A stretch of 64,000 nt of DNA from Pseudomonadota bacterium (GCA_008501585.1 QQUN01000069.1:1-64000), one strand, 5' to 3'; positions 9,928-19,592 are shown, numbered from the stretch's first letter. A program made the numbers and translations. The notes: generated by a model from the letters alone, not told the origin.

Positions 9928-10191
9928 GGGCCTGGGCGTCTTTGGTTCATGCCCGCTCGTCTGCCCGAGGACGGCCGGCGCGTCGTTGCCGATGCTTGGC
10001 ACAGGCCGAGCGCTGGCGCTGCGTTGCGTCTGGACCAGGCCATCTTTGGCGCGCCGCTCGGCCGCACCCGAAAAACGCTCAGGCGCTGAGGCGGCGAGCG
10101 GGTGGGGCGCCCGCCAAGCAATTCCGGGATCACGCTAGAATGGCCGCATTGCCCAAGTTGGCGGCCCCTACCCCTGACCGATGGAGAACCC

Positions 10192-11538
10192 GTGCCGGAT
10201 ACGCTCACTGATCTCGACCCCGCCGATGCGCTCAGCCAGCATTTTGTGGCCTGGGTGCGTGGTGCGGCGCCGTACATCCATGCCTTCCGCGGCAAGACCT
10301 TCGTGATCGGCTTCGGCGGCGAAGTCGCCGCCGGCGAGCAGGCGCAGAAGCTGGCGTATGACTGCAACCTGTTGTCGGCTCTCGGTATCCGCCTGGTTCT
10401 GGTGCATGGCGCGCGGCCGCAGATCGATGCCGAACTGGCCCGGCGCGGGGTGGAATCGCGTTTCCACAACAATGTGCGGGTTACCGATGCCGACGCGCTC
10501 GACGGGGTCAAGGCCGCCATCGCCGTGACCCGCCTGGAGATCGAGGCGCTGCTGTCGCAGGGCTTGCCGAACACGCCAATGGCCGGCAGCTACATCCGAG
10601 TGACCGGCGGCAACTTCATCATTGCCCGCCCCGAAGGGGTGGTCGACGGGGTCGACCTCCAGTTCACTGGTGCGGTGCGCAAGATCCTCGCCGAGGAGAT
10701 TGCGGCCGACCTCGATCAGCAGAACGTGGTGCTGATCTCGCCCCTGGGCGTGTCGCCATCGGGCGAGATCTTCAACCTGCCGCTTGAAAAAGTGGCCGAA
10801 GAAGTGGCGGTGGCTCTCTCGGCCGAGAAGCTGCTGTATTTGTGCGACGCCCCGGGCCTGCTGGACGTGGATGGCCAGCTGATCGACTCCATCACGGCGG
10901 ACGCCGCCGAGCGCATGCTGCAGGCCGGGCAGGGGCTGACCGAGGATCTCGATCTCTACCTGCCCTGTGCGATTCGTGCGGTGCGCAAGGGCGTGAACCG
11001 GGTGCACCTGATCGATCGCGATCGCGATGGCGCCTTGTTGCTCGAGTTTTTCACCCACCAGGGCGTGGGCACGGTGGTGTCACGCGATGTGCTGTTTCGA
11101 CTGCGCGAGGCAACGGTCGACGATGTGGGCGCCCTGGTCAGCCTGCTGGCGCCGCTGGAGGCCGACGGCACACTGGTGCGTCGCGGGCGCGAATTGCTGG
11201 AGCAGGAGATCACCCGCTTTTCGGTCGTCGAACACGACGGTATGCTGGTCGGATGTGCCGCGCTGTACCCGTTCAGTGACGAGCGGGCGGCCGAACTGGC
11301 CTGCCTTGCCGTGATGGCGGAGTATCGCGAGGCCGGCCTGGGCGAGATGCTGCTGCGGCGCATGGAGCGTCGAGCCCGCGAGCAGTCGCTTGAAGCCTTG
11401 TTTGTCCTGACCACGCGCACGGCGCACTGGTTTCGTGAGCGGGGGTTTGTTGAAGTCGGGCCGGAGCGCTTGCCATCGAAAAAGCGCGATCTGTACAACT
11501 TTCAGCGTCGGTCGAAGGTGCTGGTCAAAACCATCTGA
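10192..11538 (+). CDS. argA: N-acetylglutamate synthase
   Basis: Acetylates glutamate with acetyl-CoA in the first step of arginine synthesis. The 448 aa comprise an amino-acid-kinase-like domain (about 1-295) and a GNAT acetyltransferase domain (about 300-448) with LACLAVMAEYREAGLGEMLL. I use the GTG at 10192, preceded by GGAGAAC; it gives the usual ArgA length. The 264 nt upstream carry no gene. Arginine feedback through the kinase-like domain is known for the family. Confidence 0.93.
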   Translation: MPDTLTDLDPADALSQHFVAWVRGAAPYIHAFRGKTFVIGFGGEVAAGEQAQKLAYDCNLLSALGIRLVLVHGARPQIDAELARRGVESRFHNNVRVTDADALDGVKAAIAVTRLEIEALLSQGLPNTPMAGSYIRVTGGNFIIARPEGVVDGVDLQFTGAVRKILAEEIAADLDQQNVVLISPLGVSPSGEIFNLPLEKVAEEVAVALSAEKLLYLCDAPGLLDVDGQLIDSITADAAERMLQAGQGLTEDLDLYLPCAIRAVRKGVNRVHLIDRDRDGALLLEFFTHQGVGTVVSRDVLFRLREATVDDVGALVSLLAPLEADGTLVRRGRELLEQEITRFSVVEHDGMLVGCAALYPFSDERAAELACLAVMAEYREAGLGEMLLRRMERRAREQSLEALFVLTTRTAHWFRERGFVEVGPERLPSKKRDLYNFQRRSKVLVKTI

Positions 11539-11580
11539 CCGCGGCGCAACCGATGACCGGACGGCCTGGGGAGGGCGGTC

Positions 11581-13116
11581 ATGGCGCGAAGGGGGAGGCG
11601 GTGGCAGGCGATCGAGCCGCTGTGGCAGGCCGCGCTCGTGGCCGTTGCCGCGCTGATGGCCAGTGCGGTGGCCCGCGCGGCCGGTGCCGCACCCGGTGTG
11701 GTGGTCGCGGTGGCTGCCTCGGCCGCCGCCATGGTGGCCTGGGGCATGCTGGCCCGAGCGCACCGGCAGGCGGTCGAGGGCGCCCGCCTGCGCCTGATCG
11801 CCGAAACCAGTGCCGGGGTGGAGGCCGCTTTTTCGCGTGCCGGCCGGCTCGAGTGGATCAGCCCGTCGATCGAGGCGCTCTCCGGCTACACCGCGACACA
11901 ATGCTGCCAGGCGCCTGATCTGGTCGCGCTGCTGGTCGACCCGCTCGATCGGGCGTATGCCCGCGATCTGGGGCGCCAAGCGATGGCCGGGACGAGTGGC
12001 GAGGCCGAACTGCGCTTTTGCCACCGTGGTGGCCAGACCGTGTGGGTCAGCTGTCGCTGGCAGTGTGTTCGCGATGCCGGTGGCGGGGTCTGGATGCTCA
12101 GGGTATCGATGGCGAGCGCGCAGGTGCGCAAGGCCACCGAACTGAAGCTGCTCGAAAGTGTGGCCGCCTTGCGGCGCGCCCAAGGCCTGAGCGAGCACTA
12201 CCTGGCGCGCAGTCGCGATGAGCGCCAGCGGCTGGCGGCGTTGCTGGATGTCATCGATCTGGGCATCCTCTTTGTCGATGCCGATCGCCGTGTCCGCTAC
12301 ACCAATCCGGCGCTCGGGCGGATCTGGTCGTTCGCGCAGCGAGGCGACGCCTTGCTCGGCATGCGTGACACCGCCTTGCTCGACGCGATCCAGGACCAGC
12401 TCAGCGCGCCCGATGCCTATCGTGCCCATGTGGCATCGGTGCAGGGGCAGCGCAGCCGCTCGGCACCGCATGAGATTGTGTTTTCCGATGGCCGGCGTGT
12501 GCGCGAAGTGTCGGTGATGGTCACTGCCGAGGGGGCGAACCGTTCCCTGGGCCGGTTGTGGGTGTTCGAAGACGTGACCGAGCAACGCCAGGCCGCCGAG
12601 GCGCTGGTCAGGCTGGCTGAGCGCGATGCGCTCACCAATCTGTACAACCGGCGCCGGTTCCACGATGCTCTTGAGGCCGCCCTGGCCGGGGCCCAGCGGA
12701 GCACGACACAGATCGGCCTGATGATGTTCGATCTTGACGGGTTCAAGCCGATCAACGACCGACTGGGGCACCAGAAGGGTGACGAGGTGTTGGTCGCCGT
12801 TGCCGGGGCGATCCGGCGGGTTGTCCGGCGCAACGAGCAGCTGTTCCGGGTGGGCGGCGATGAGTTCGCGATCCTGATAGCCGAGGCCAATGAGACCGCC
12901 TTGCAGGAGCTGGCTCAGCGGGTGGTGGCCGAGGTGGCCAGCATCCGCATTGCCGGGACGAAGATCAGCGCCAGTGTGGGTTATGCCTGCTACCCGGGAG
13001 ACGCACAGTCGCAGGATGCACTGGTGGCGGCCGCTGATTCGGCCATGTATCGGGCAAAGTCGGCGGGGAAGAACTGCTGGCAGGCCTGCGTGTCGCGGCG
13101 TGATGATCACGGCTGA
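11581..13116 (+). CDS. membrane diguanylate cyclase with PAS domains
   Basis: Predicted to make cyclic di-GMP. The 511 aa start with two hydrophobic helices (about 10-60), followed by two PAS-like regions (about 65-180 and 215-325; the second contains DLGILFVDADRRVRYTN) and a C-terminal GGDEF domain with intact RVGGDEFAIL near residue 423. The residues before the active site read RRNE rather than RxxD, so classical inhibitory-site feedback may be weak. The input signal is unknown. The gene stands 42 nt after argA and may be co-transcribed with it. Confidence 0.9.
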   Translation: MARRGRRWQAIEPLWQAALVAVAALMASAVARAAGAAPGVVVAVAASAAAMVAWGMLARAHRQAVEGARLRLIAETSAGVEAAFSRAGRLEWISPSIEALSGYTATQCCQAPDLVALLVDPLDRAYARDLGRQAMAGTSGEAELRFCHRGGQTVWVSCRWQCVRDAGGGVWMLRVSMASAQVRKATELKLLESVAALRRAQGLSEHYLARSRDERQRLAALLDVIDLGILFVDADRRVRYTNPALGRIWSFAQRGDALLGMRDTALLDAIQDQLSAPDAYRAHVASVQGQRSRSAPHEIVFSDGRRVREVSVMVTAEGANRSLGRLWVFEDVTEQRQAAEALVRLAERDALTNLYNRRRFHDALEAALAGAQRSTTQIGLMMFDLDGFKPINDRLGHQKGDEVLVAVAGAIRRVVRRNEQLFRVGGDEFAILIAEANETALQELAQRVVAEVASIRIAGTKISASVGYACYPGDAQSQDALVAAADSAMYRAKSAGKNCWQACVSRRDDHG

Positions 13117-13185
13117 CGGGTGGCGGCACCTTTTCCGTTAAAATGCGGGCCTGATGCTTTATTGATTTTGAAACAGGTGATGAAA

Positions 13186-13458
13186 ATGGCAAGAATGGTT
13201 CAGTGCGTTAAGCTTGGTCGCGAGGCCGAAGGCCTGGAACGGCCGCCGGTGCCGGGGGAGATGGGCAAGCGGGTGTACGAGCATGTCTCCAAGGAGGCGT
13301 GGGGCCAGTGGGTCAAGCACCAGACCATGCTGATCAACGAAAACCGCCTGAACCTGATGGACGCGCGTGCGCGCAAGTATCTGGCGGAGCAGATGGAGCG
13401 CTATTTCTTCGGCGGCGGTGCAGACGAGATCGGCGGCTATGTGCCGCCGCAAAGCTGA
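13186..13458 (+). CDS. yggX: Fe(II)-trafficking / oxidative damage protection protein YggX
   Basis: Small cytosolic protein linked to iron handling and protection of Fe-S clusters. 90 aa beginning [10 protein letters not shown], with the family segment [13 protein letters not shown] and the single conserved Cys7. The ATG at 13186 has AGG 8 nt upstream; the ATG at 13180 is too close to the Shine-Dalgarno. A strong terminator follows. Confidence 0.95.
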   Translation: MARMVQCVKLGREAEGLERPPVPGEMGKRVYEHVSKEAWGQWVKHQTMLINENRLNLMDARARKYLAEQMERYFFGGGADEIGGYVPPQS

Positions 13459-13474
13459 GCCAGCGGGTCGCAAA

Positions 13475-13503
13475 AAAAGGGACGGTATTGCCGTCCCTTT
13501 TTC
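13475..13503 (+). terminator. intrinsic terminator after yggX
   Basis: AAAGGGACGG and CCGTCCCTTT form a perfect 10-bp stem around TATTG, followed by TTT. It stands 17 nt after the yggX stop. The A-run on the left lets it also act on the convergent phoU transcript. Confidence 0.9.
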
Positions 13504-13508
13504 ATGTC

Positions 13509-13553
13509 TGCCCCGGAGGGGCAGGTGCTTTCGCCGCCGGATGGCGGCGAAAG
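13509..13553. repeat. two adjacent perfect hairpins between yggX and phoU
   Basis: TGCCCC-GGA-GGGGCA (13509-13523) is followed 4 nt later by an 11-bp perfect stem CTTTCGCCGCC-GGAT-GGCGGCGAAAG (13528-13553). With the preceding terminator this makes three consecutive hairpins in a 79-bp stretch between convergent genes. A bidirectional termination or REP-like function is inferred. Confidence 0.6.
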
Positions 13554-13583
13554 ATGTGGCGCGCAAGCGCGTGTCGCGGCGCC

Positions 13584-14285
13584 TTATTGCGAGGCGGCTT
13601 CGCGCTCGATGTTGGCCAGGCCGGTGTGGCGTACGTCCTGCCCCTTGACCATGTATATGACATATTCGGCCATGTTCTTGGCGTGATCTCCGATGCGTTC
13701 GATGGCCTTGGCCATGAACAGGATGTCGATGCCGCGCGAGATGGTGCGCGGATCTTCCATCACGAAGGTGATCAGCTGGCGGATGATGCCCTTGAACTCG
13801 GCATCCACTTCGCGGTCCTGGCGGACGACCTCGGCGGCGGCGGTCATGTCCAGGCGGGCAAAGGCGTCGAGCGATTTGCGCAGCATGTCGACGGCCAGGC
13901 TGGCGGCATGGCGCAATTCGATGCGCGGCACGAAGGCCGAATCACTCGAGTGCAGGCGCTTGCTCATCTTGGCGATCTTCTTGGCTTCGTCGCCGATGCG
14001 TTCGAGATCGGTGATGGCCTTGATGACCGACATCACCAGCCGCAGGTCGTTGGCCGCCGGCTGGCGCTTGGCAACGATCTGGACGCAGGCATCGTCGAGC
14101 TCGAGCTCAAGCAGGTTGATGCGGTGGTCGTGGTCGATGACCTCTTCGAGGGCGTCGACATCGCCGCTGGTGAGGGCTTCAACCGCCTTGGCGATCTGCA
14201 GCTCGACCATGCCACCCATCTGGAGGACGCGGGTGCGGATGCTTTCAAGCTCGGATTCGAATTGCTTGGAGGTGTGATCAGTCAT
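13584..14285 (-). CDS. phoU: phosphate signalling complex protein PhoU
   Basis: Cytosolic helical adaptor that couples the Pst phosphate transporter to the PhoR sensor kinase. The 233 aa contain the paired three-helix repeats with the metal-site motifs E-x3-D-x2 (RIGDEAKKIAK and RIGDHAKNMAEY). pst and phoBR are not adjacent here. It starts at ATG 14285 (MTDHTSKQFE). Convergent with yggX. Confidence 0.95.
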   Translation of the reverse strand: MTDHTSKQFESELESIRTRVLQMGGMVELQIAKAVEALTSGDVDALEEVIDHDHRINLLELELDDACVQIVAKRQPAANDLRLVMSVIKAITDLERIGDEAKKIAKMSKRLHSSDSAFVPRIELRHAASLAVDMLRKSLDAFARLDMTAAAEVVRQDREVDAEFKGIIRQLITFVMEDPRTISRGIDILFMAKAIERIGDHAKNMAEYVIYMVKGQDVRHTGLANIEREAASQ

Positions 14286-14350
14286 GGGGCGGCAGGCTGG
14301 GCAAAGAAGTCGAAGGAATCACAATACTGCGGTTTGGTGACAGTTTGATG

Positions 14351-15013
14351 TCAAAGCGCGTCGATGCGTTGCACGCCGCTTGCCGTGGCCAGTAGCAATG
14401 TGTCGGCCCCCCGGCGGGCAAACAGGCCGTTGGTGACGACGCCGACGATCTGGTTGATTTCGTCTTCGAGCCGCACGGGGTCGGTGATTTTCAGGTCGTG
14501 GACATCGAGGATCACGTTGCCGTTGTCGGTGGTAAACCCCGTACGCAACACCGGGCGGCCCCCGAGCTTGGCCAGTGCGCGGGCAACCTGGGCGCGCGCC
14601 ATCGGGATGACCTCGACCGGCAGGGGGAAGCGCCCGAGGACGTCAACCTGTTTGCTGGTGTCGCAGATGCAGACGAAGCGGTCGGCCACGGCGGCAACGA
14701 TTTTCTCGCGGGTCAGCGCGCCGCCACCGCCCTTGATCATCGCCAGCGAGGCGTCGATTTCGTCGGCCCCGTCGACATAGACCGGCAGTTCGGTCACGTC
14801 GTTGAGGTCGAACAGGGCAATGCCATGGGCGGCCAGGCGTTGTGCGCTGGCCTCCGAACTGGCCACGGCGCCACGGATCCGGTCTTTCATGCGGCCCAGG
14901 CCGTCGATAAAGAAATTGGCGGTCGAGCCCGTGCCGACGCCGACGATGCTGCCGTCGATCACGAAGTCGAGAGCGGCTTCGGCCGCGGCTTTTTTCAGTT
15001 CATCTTGCGTCAT
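14351..15013 (-). CDS. rpiA: ribose-5-phosphate isomerase A
   Basis: Interconverts ribose 5-phosphate and ribulose 5-phosphate. The 220 aa from ATG 15013 ([12 protein letters not shown]) contain the phosphate loop [13 protein letters not shown], the YVDGADEID active-site motif and the [12 protein letters not shown] segment. An upstream in-frame ATG at 15046 adds 11 residues without a better ribosome site. Metabolically it supplies ribulose 5-phosphate, the substrate of the phosphoribulokinase in this window. Confidence 0.95.
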   Translation of the reverse strand: MTQDELKKAAAEAALDFVIDGSIVGVGTGSTANFFIDGLGRMKDRIRGAVASSEASAQRLAAHGIALFDLNDVTELPVYVDGADEIDASLAMIKGGGGALTREKIVAAVADRFVCICDTSKQVDVLGRFPLPVEVIPMARAQVARALAKLGGRPVLRTGFTTDNGNVILDVHDLKITDPVRLEDEINQIVGVVTNGLFARRGADTLLLATASGVQRIDAL

Positions 15014-15155
15014 GGGGCGTTCAAGTCGGGGCTGGAGTGAGAGCATTCTACCGAAATGCGCGGCGGAGAATCTTGTGAAACCCTGTCACGAGCCTTGTTG
15101 TTGCCATTGCTGCGGGGGATGATGGCCGCTCGACCCGTTGATATGGAGATGAGGC

Positions 15156-15566
15156 ATGGGATTGCTGGATCAACTGGCCGGGCAGATGCTTGGCGGAAAC
15201 ACCGACGGCGGTGCAAACCCGATGATGGGGCTGCTCAAGGCGCTGATCGAGAATACCGAGGGCGGCTTGCCGGGCTTGTTGTCGCGCCTGCAGGGCGGCG
15301 GCCTGGGTGATCAGGTGGCGTCGTGGCTCGGGCAGGGCCAGAACGAGGCCGTCGATGCCGATGCCTTGAGCCAGGCGATCGGTCCGGATCTGCTGGCGCA
15401 GGTCGCCTCGCGTTTCGGCCTGAGCGCGTCGGAGGCCGCCAACGGGTTGGCGGGTTCGCTGCCGCAACTGGTGGACATGCTCTCGCCCAACGGGCAGGTG
15501 CAGGACAACTCGGCCCTGCTCCAGCAAGGCCTGTCGGCGCTGGGTGGTTTGTTCGGCAACCGCTGA
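15156..15566 (+). CDS. YidB-like DUF937 protein
   Basis: A 136-aa protein that begins MGLLDQLAGQMLGG and is Gly/Leu/Gln-rich, with a DUF937/YidB pattern: a glycine-rich N-terminal part, then ADALSQAIGPDLLAQVASRFGLS and SLPQLVDMLSPNGQV. The family's function is not established. GGAG lies upstream of the start and a strong terminator follows, so it is probably monocistronic. Confidence 0.85.
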   Translation: MGLLDQLAGQMLGGNTDGGANPMMGLLKALIENTEGGLPGLLSRLQGGGLGDQVASWLGQGQNEAVDADALSQAIGPDLLAQVASRFGLSASEAANGLAGSLPQLVDMLSPNGQVQDNSALLQQGLSALGGLFGNR

Positions 15567-15587
15567 GGTGTTACGCATGGCCGCAGG

Positions 15588-15613
15588 AACGCGCCCTCCG
15601 GGGCGCGTTTTTC
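15588..15613 (+). terminator. intrinsic terminator after yidB-like gene
   Basis: AACGCGCCC-TCCG-GGGCGCGTT is a perfect 9-bp stem with a stable tetraloop, followed by TTT. It lies 21 nt after the stop codon. The AT pairs at the stem base give a U-run. Confidence 0.85.
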
Positions 15614-15624
15614 ATGGCCGGCGC

Positions 15625-16767
15625 TCAGTGCCTGGCGGGTTCGGCGGCGCGCTCGAGATCGCGGGCGGTGTCGATCCGCAGGCCGTCGGGCAGGTGCAGC
15701 GTGCGGGTGGGGAAGGCGATTTCGGCGCCGTGCCCTTCGATGATGCGCGCCACCTGCAAGAGTACGTCCTGCTTGACGCGGTGGAACTCGACCCACTTGG
15801 TGGTGTGGGTGAAGGTGTAGACGAAGAAGTCGAGCGACGAGGCGTTGAAGGCGTTGAAGTGCACGATCATGGTCTGGTCGTCGGCGATGTCCGGGTGGTC
15901 GATCAGCATCTGGCGCACGTCATCGGTGATCGCCTGCATTTTGTCGAGATCGTCGTAGCGGATGCCGATGGTTTCGTTGATGCGCCGGTGCGTCATGCGC
16001 GAGGGGTTCTCGACCGAGATCTGGGTGAAGATGGCGTTCGGGACATAGAGCGGTCGCTTGTCGAAGCGGCGGATGCGGGTCAGGCGCCAGCCGATGTCCT
16101 CGACCGTGCCTTCGATGTCCTTGTCGGGCGAGCGGATCCAGTCGCCGATGGCAAAGGGGCGGTCGAGGTAGATCATCATCGCGCCAAAAAAGTTGGCGAG
16201 CAGGTCCTTGGCCGCGAAGCCGACGGCGATGCCGCCAACGCCGCCGAAGGCCAGCACGCCTGAAATACTGAAGCCCAGCGACTGCAGCGCGATCAGCACG
16301 GTGGTGATGATCACCGTGATGCGCAGGAGCTTGCCGATTGCCGAGACGGTCGAAATATCGGCCGGTTTGCCCTGCCGCTCGCCGCGTTCGATGATGGCGC
16401 GCTCGGTATTGCTGATCAACCGGGTGAGCGTCCAGGCGATCAGCGCGACGACGCCGATCTTGCGGACCGGATCGACCGCGTCGAAGATCGGTGCGTCGGT
16501 GTGCTGTCCGACCATGTCTGCTGCAAAGGCGATGCCGACCAGCCAGACGAGCACATGCAGCGGCCGCCCGAGCGCTTCGAGCGCGGCGTCGTCCCACACC
16601 AGGGTGGTGGTGCGGGCGCCGGCAATGAGGCGCTTGAGGACGTGGCCGATCACGAAGTTGCCGATCACGACCGCCAGAACGACCAGAAAGACCTGGGTGA
16701 TCAGGCCGCTCTGCCTGGCGTCCAGTCCGAGGGTGGTGAGCCACTGGGAAATGAAGTCGGGGGACAT
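15625..16767 (-). CDS. mechanosensitive ion channel, MscS family
   Basis: Inner-membrane channel predicted to open under hypo-osmotic stress. 380 aa from ATG 16767 (MSPDFISQW). There are several hydrophobic segments in the first 190 residues and the MscS pore-lining stretch GFSISGVLAFGGVGGIAVGFAAKDLL. The cytosolic beta-domain reads YLDRPFAIGDWIRSP and VEDIGWRLTRIRRFDKRPLYVPNA. Longer N-terminal starts lack conserved sequence. Confidence 0.92.
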   Translation of the reverse strand: MSPDFISQWLTTLGLDARQSGLITQVFLVVLAVVIGNFVIGHVLKRLIAGARTTTLVWDDAALEALGRPLHVLVWLVGIAFAADMVGQHTDAPIFDAVDPVRKIGVVALIAWTLTRLISNTERAIIERGERQGKPADISTVSAIGKLLRITVIITTVLIALQSLGFSISGVLAFGGVGGIAVGFAAKDLLANFFGAMMIYLDRPFAIGDWIRSPDKDIEGTVEDIGWRLTRIRRFDKRPLYVPNAIFTQISVENPSRMTHRRINETIGIRYDDLDKMQAITDDVRQMLIDHPDIADDQTMIVHFNAFNASSLDFFVYTFTHTTKWVEFHRVKQDVLLQVARIIEGHGAEIAFPTRTLHLPDGLRIDTARDLERAAEPARH

Positions 16768-16902
16768 CCGGAAAGCACTCTGTTGATGAGTTGGTGTGGA
16801 ACGCGAGTCAAGCGATCCCTGCGGACCACGAAAAACGGGGGGCACGCCGACCCAATGGCCGGCGCGCCCCCCGGATGATAGCAGGCGTCAGGCGGTGGGG
16901 TT

Positions 16903-17352
16903 TTACGCGGTACCGCGCACCACCATGACCGACACCGAGACCTTCTTGAGCAGCTTCTCGGCGACGCTGCCCAGCAGCAGGCGCTGCACGCCGCGCCGCC
17001 CGTGTGAGCCGACCACCAGCAGATCGGCGCCGAGGCCGGCAACGGCCTGGACGATCTGGTCCGAGGTGGATTGATGCTCGGAGGCGAGCAGGCGGCCTTC
17101 CGGTTTGGCGCCGGCCGCGGCGGCGGCGGCGACTGCGGCGTCGAGCACGCTCTGCCCCTCCTTGATCAGGGCGGCTTGCACTGCGTCGCGGCTGGCCAGG
17201 GTGACGCGGTTGAAATGGGCGAACAGTGCTTCGTCCACGGCGTGAACCACGGTCAGGCGCGCGCCGCTGGTGGCCGACAGCGCGGCGGCTTCCTCAATGG
17301 CGCGCTGGGAGGTGGGGCTGTCGTCGACTGCAACGATGATGTGTTTGTACAT
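16903..17352 (-). CDS. universal stress protein, UspA family
   Basis: Cytosolic stress protein of 149 aa starting MYKHIIVAVDDS. The ATP-binding signature G-x2-G-x9-G-S is intact in GSHGRRGVQRLLLGS, so it belongs to the ATP-binding group. It is a single-domain protein. It sits downstream of the symporter gene but beyond that gene's terminator, so it is probably transcribed on its own. Confidence 0.93.
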   Translation of the reverse strand: MYKHIIVAVDDSPTSQRAIEEAAALSATSGARLTVVHAVDEALFAHFNRVTLASRDAVQAALIKEGQSVLDAAVAAAAAAGAKPEGRLLASEHQSTSDQIVQAVAGLGADLLVVGSHGRRGVQRLLLGSVAEKLLKKVSVSVMVVRGTA

Positions 17353-17484
17353 CTGGGGCCTCGAGTTCGGAAGGGTTTCGGAGAGTGAGAATGCTGCTGC
17401 GCAGCGTACCACCGCCGAGAGGGGGGCGTTATCGGCGTTTTCCCCAAGGCCGGGCCGCCGGCAGGTGGCGCAGGCCCGGAAATG

Positions 17485-17509
17485 AAAAACCCCCGCCGAA
17501 GCGGGGGTT
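17485..17509 (-). terminator. intrinsic terminator after the SSS symporter
   Basis: On the minus strand AACCCCCGC-TTCG-GCGGGGGTT is a perfect 9-bp stem with a UUCG-type tetraloop, followed by TTT. It lies 25 nt beyond the symporter stop. Confidence 0.9.
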
Positions 17510-17533
17510 GGGTCACCCGGGGGTGAGTGCAGC

Positions 17534-19315
17534 TTAGTGGGTCGCGCCACCGGCACCACGCGGGGTGCGGATGGACTCGACCAGGTCCTGAATGTGCTGC
17601 GGCGGCTCGGTCGTCATCTTGGCAACCATGATGGCGACCGCGAAGTTGACCACGGCACCGATGGCACCGAAGGCGTTCGGCTGGATGCCGAGGAACCAGT
17701 TCGGGCCCATGTCACCCAGGAACTCCGTGCCCTTGATGAACAGGATGCCTTTGTGCTGGAACACATACAGCATGGTGACCGAGATACCCGCGATCATGCC
17801 GGCGATGGCCCCTTCCTTGTTCATGCGCTTGTAGAAGATGCCGAGCATCAGTGCGGGGAAGATGGAGGCGCCTGCCAGACCGAAGGCGATGGCCACGGTA
17901 CCGGCTGCAAAGCCCGGGGGGTTCAGGCCAAGGTAGCCAGCGACGATGATGGCACCGGCCATCGAGATACGACCGGCACGCAGTTCGGCCTTCTCGGAGA
18001 TGCCCTTCATGAACACGCCCTTGAGCAGGTCATGCGAGATGGCCGAGGAGATGGCCAGCAGCAGACCGGCAGCGGTGGAGAGCGCGGCGGCCAGACCACC
18101 GGCTGCGACCAGGGCGATCACCCAGTTCGGCAGCTTGGCGATTTCCGGGTTGGCCAGCACGATGATGTCGCGGTCGACCTTGACCATCTCGTTGCCTTTC
18201 CAGCCGAATTGCTCGGCCTTGGCAGCCATTTCCGGGTTGGCATCGTTGTAGTACTGGATGCGACCGTCGCCGTTCTTGTCTTCGAACTGCAGCAGACCGG
18301 TCTTTTCCCAGTTCTTGAACCATTGCGGACGCGCTTCGTACGACAGGTTGCCTTCGGGCGAGCCGATTTCACCGGTCTGGATGGTCTGCATGAGGTTCAG
18401 GCGGGCCATGGCGCCAACGGCCGGGGCCGTGGTGTAGAGGATGGCGATGAACACCAGCGCCCAGCCGGCGGACGAACGGGCGTCCTTGACCTTCGGCACG
18501 GTGAAGAAGCGAACGATCACGTGCGGCAGGCCGGCGGTACCGATCATCAGCGACATGGTGTAGACGAACATGTCGAGTCGTCCGGCCATGGTCTGTGTGG
18601 TGTATTCCTTGAAGCCCAGTTCGGTCACCACCAGGTTCAGCTTGGCCAGCAGCGTCATGCCCGAGCCGTCGGCCATGGTCGAGCCAAGGCCCAGCTGCGG
18701 CAGCGGGTTGCCGGTGAGGTTCATGGAGATGAAGATCGCCGGGATGGTGTAGGCGAAAATCAGCACCACGTACTGTGCGATCTGCGTGTAGGTGATGCCC
18801 TTCATGCCGCCCAGGGTGGCGTAGAAGAACACCAGCGCCATGCCGATGTACAGGCCGGTGTCGTATTCCACTTCCAGGAAGCGCGAGAAGGCCACGCCGA
18901 CGCCTTTCATCTGGCCGATCACGTAGGTGATGGAAGCCAGGATCAGGCAGACGACGGCGACGATGCGGGCGCCATTGGAGTAGAAGCGGTCACCGATGAA
19001 CTCCGGCACCGTGAACTTGCCGAACTTGCGCAGGTACGGGGCCAGCAGCATGGCCAGCAACACGTAGCCGCCGGTCCAGCCCATCAGGAACAGCGAGGCG
19101 CCGTAGCCGTTATAGGCGATGAGACCCGCCATGGAGATGAAGGAAGCGGCCGACATCCAGTCAGCGCCGGTGGCCATGCCGTTGGCGATCGGGTGCACAC
19201 CGCCGCCGGCCACGTAGAACTCGCCGGTGCTACCTGCACGGGCCCAGAAGGCAATACCGAGGTACAGGGCAAAGGTGGCCCCGACGACGATATAGGTCAT
19301 AGTTTTCAGATCCAT
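17534..19315 (-). CDS. sodium:solute symporter, VC_2705 subfamily
   Basis: Inner-membrane Na+-coupled transporter of the SSS family, related to acetate/pyruvate permeases such as ActP. The 593 aa have about 13 hydrophobic segments. Family blocks seen are the N-terminal GEFYVAGGGVHPIANGMATGADWMS-like stretch, TVPEFIGDRFYSNGARI and GGLAAALSTAAGLLLAISSAISHD. A hydrophilic loop near residues 320-380 contains an EF-hand-like DKNGDGRIQ. Its partner, a DUF4212 small subunit, lies 13 nt upstream. The substrate is probably a short organic acid, but this is not shown. Confidence 0.9.
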   Translation of the reverse strand: MDLKTMTYIVVGATFALYLGIAFWARAGSTGEFYVAGGGVHPIANGMATGADWMSAASFISMAGLIAYNGYGASLFLMGWTGGYVLLAMLLAPYLRKFGKFTVPEFIGDRFYSNGARIVAVVCLILASITYVIGQMKGVGVAFSRFLEVEYDTGLYIGMALVFFYATLGGMKGITYTQIAQYVVLIFAYTIPAIFISMNLTGNPLPQLGLGSTMADGSGMTLLAKLNLVVTELGFKEYTTQTMAGRLDMFVYTMSLMIGTAGLPHVIVRFFTVPKVKDARSSAGWALVFIAILYTTAPAVGAMARLNLMQTIQTGEIGSPEGNLSYEARPQWFKNWEKTGLLQFEDKNGDGRIQYYNDANPEMAAKAEQFGWKGNEMVKVDRDIIVLANPEIAKLPNWVIALVAAGGLAAALSTAAGLLLAISSAISHDLLKGVFMKGISEKAELRAGRISMAGAIIVAGYLGLNPPGFAAGTVAIAFGLAGASIFPALMLGIFYKRMNKEGAIAGMIAGISVTMLYVFQHKGILFIKGTEFLGDMGPNWFLGIQPNAFGAIGAVVNFAVAIMVAKMTTEPPQHIQDLVESIRTPRGAGGATH

Positions 19316-19328
19316 TCGTCGCGTCTCC

Positions 19329-19592
19329 TCAGTCTTCGTGAACGTCGTGATCGCGGTCGATCTGGCCCATCCGCGCGGCGTAGAAGAAGATCAGCGCCAC
19401 GAAGATGTAGATCGAACCCTGCTGTGCAAACCAGAAGCCGAGCGGGTAGCCGCCCAGCATGATGCTGTCGAGCATCGGCTGCAGGATGATGCCGAATCCG
19501 AAGGACACGACAAACCAGATAATGAGCACGGTGGTGAGCAGGCCGAGTGTGGCGCGCCAGTACGCGTCGCCTGACCCTTGGGGCTTCTCCAT
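19329..19592 (-). CDS. DUF4212 protein, symporter small subunit
   Basis: An 87-aa protein from ATG 19592 (MEKPQGSGDAYWRATLGLL) with two membrane helices, ending RMGQIDRDHDVHED. DUF4212 proteins are typically encoded just before VC_2705-type SSS symporters, as here with 13 nt between, and are regarded as a small subunit. GGAG lies upstream. A second copy follows at 19804-20100. Confidence 0.85.
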   Translation of the reverse strand: MEKPQGSGDAYWRATLGLLTTVLIIWFVVSFGFGIILQPMLDSIMLGGYPLGFWFAQQGSIYIFVALIFFYAARMGQIDRDHDVHED

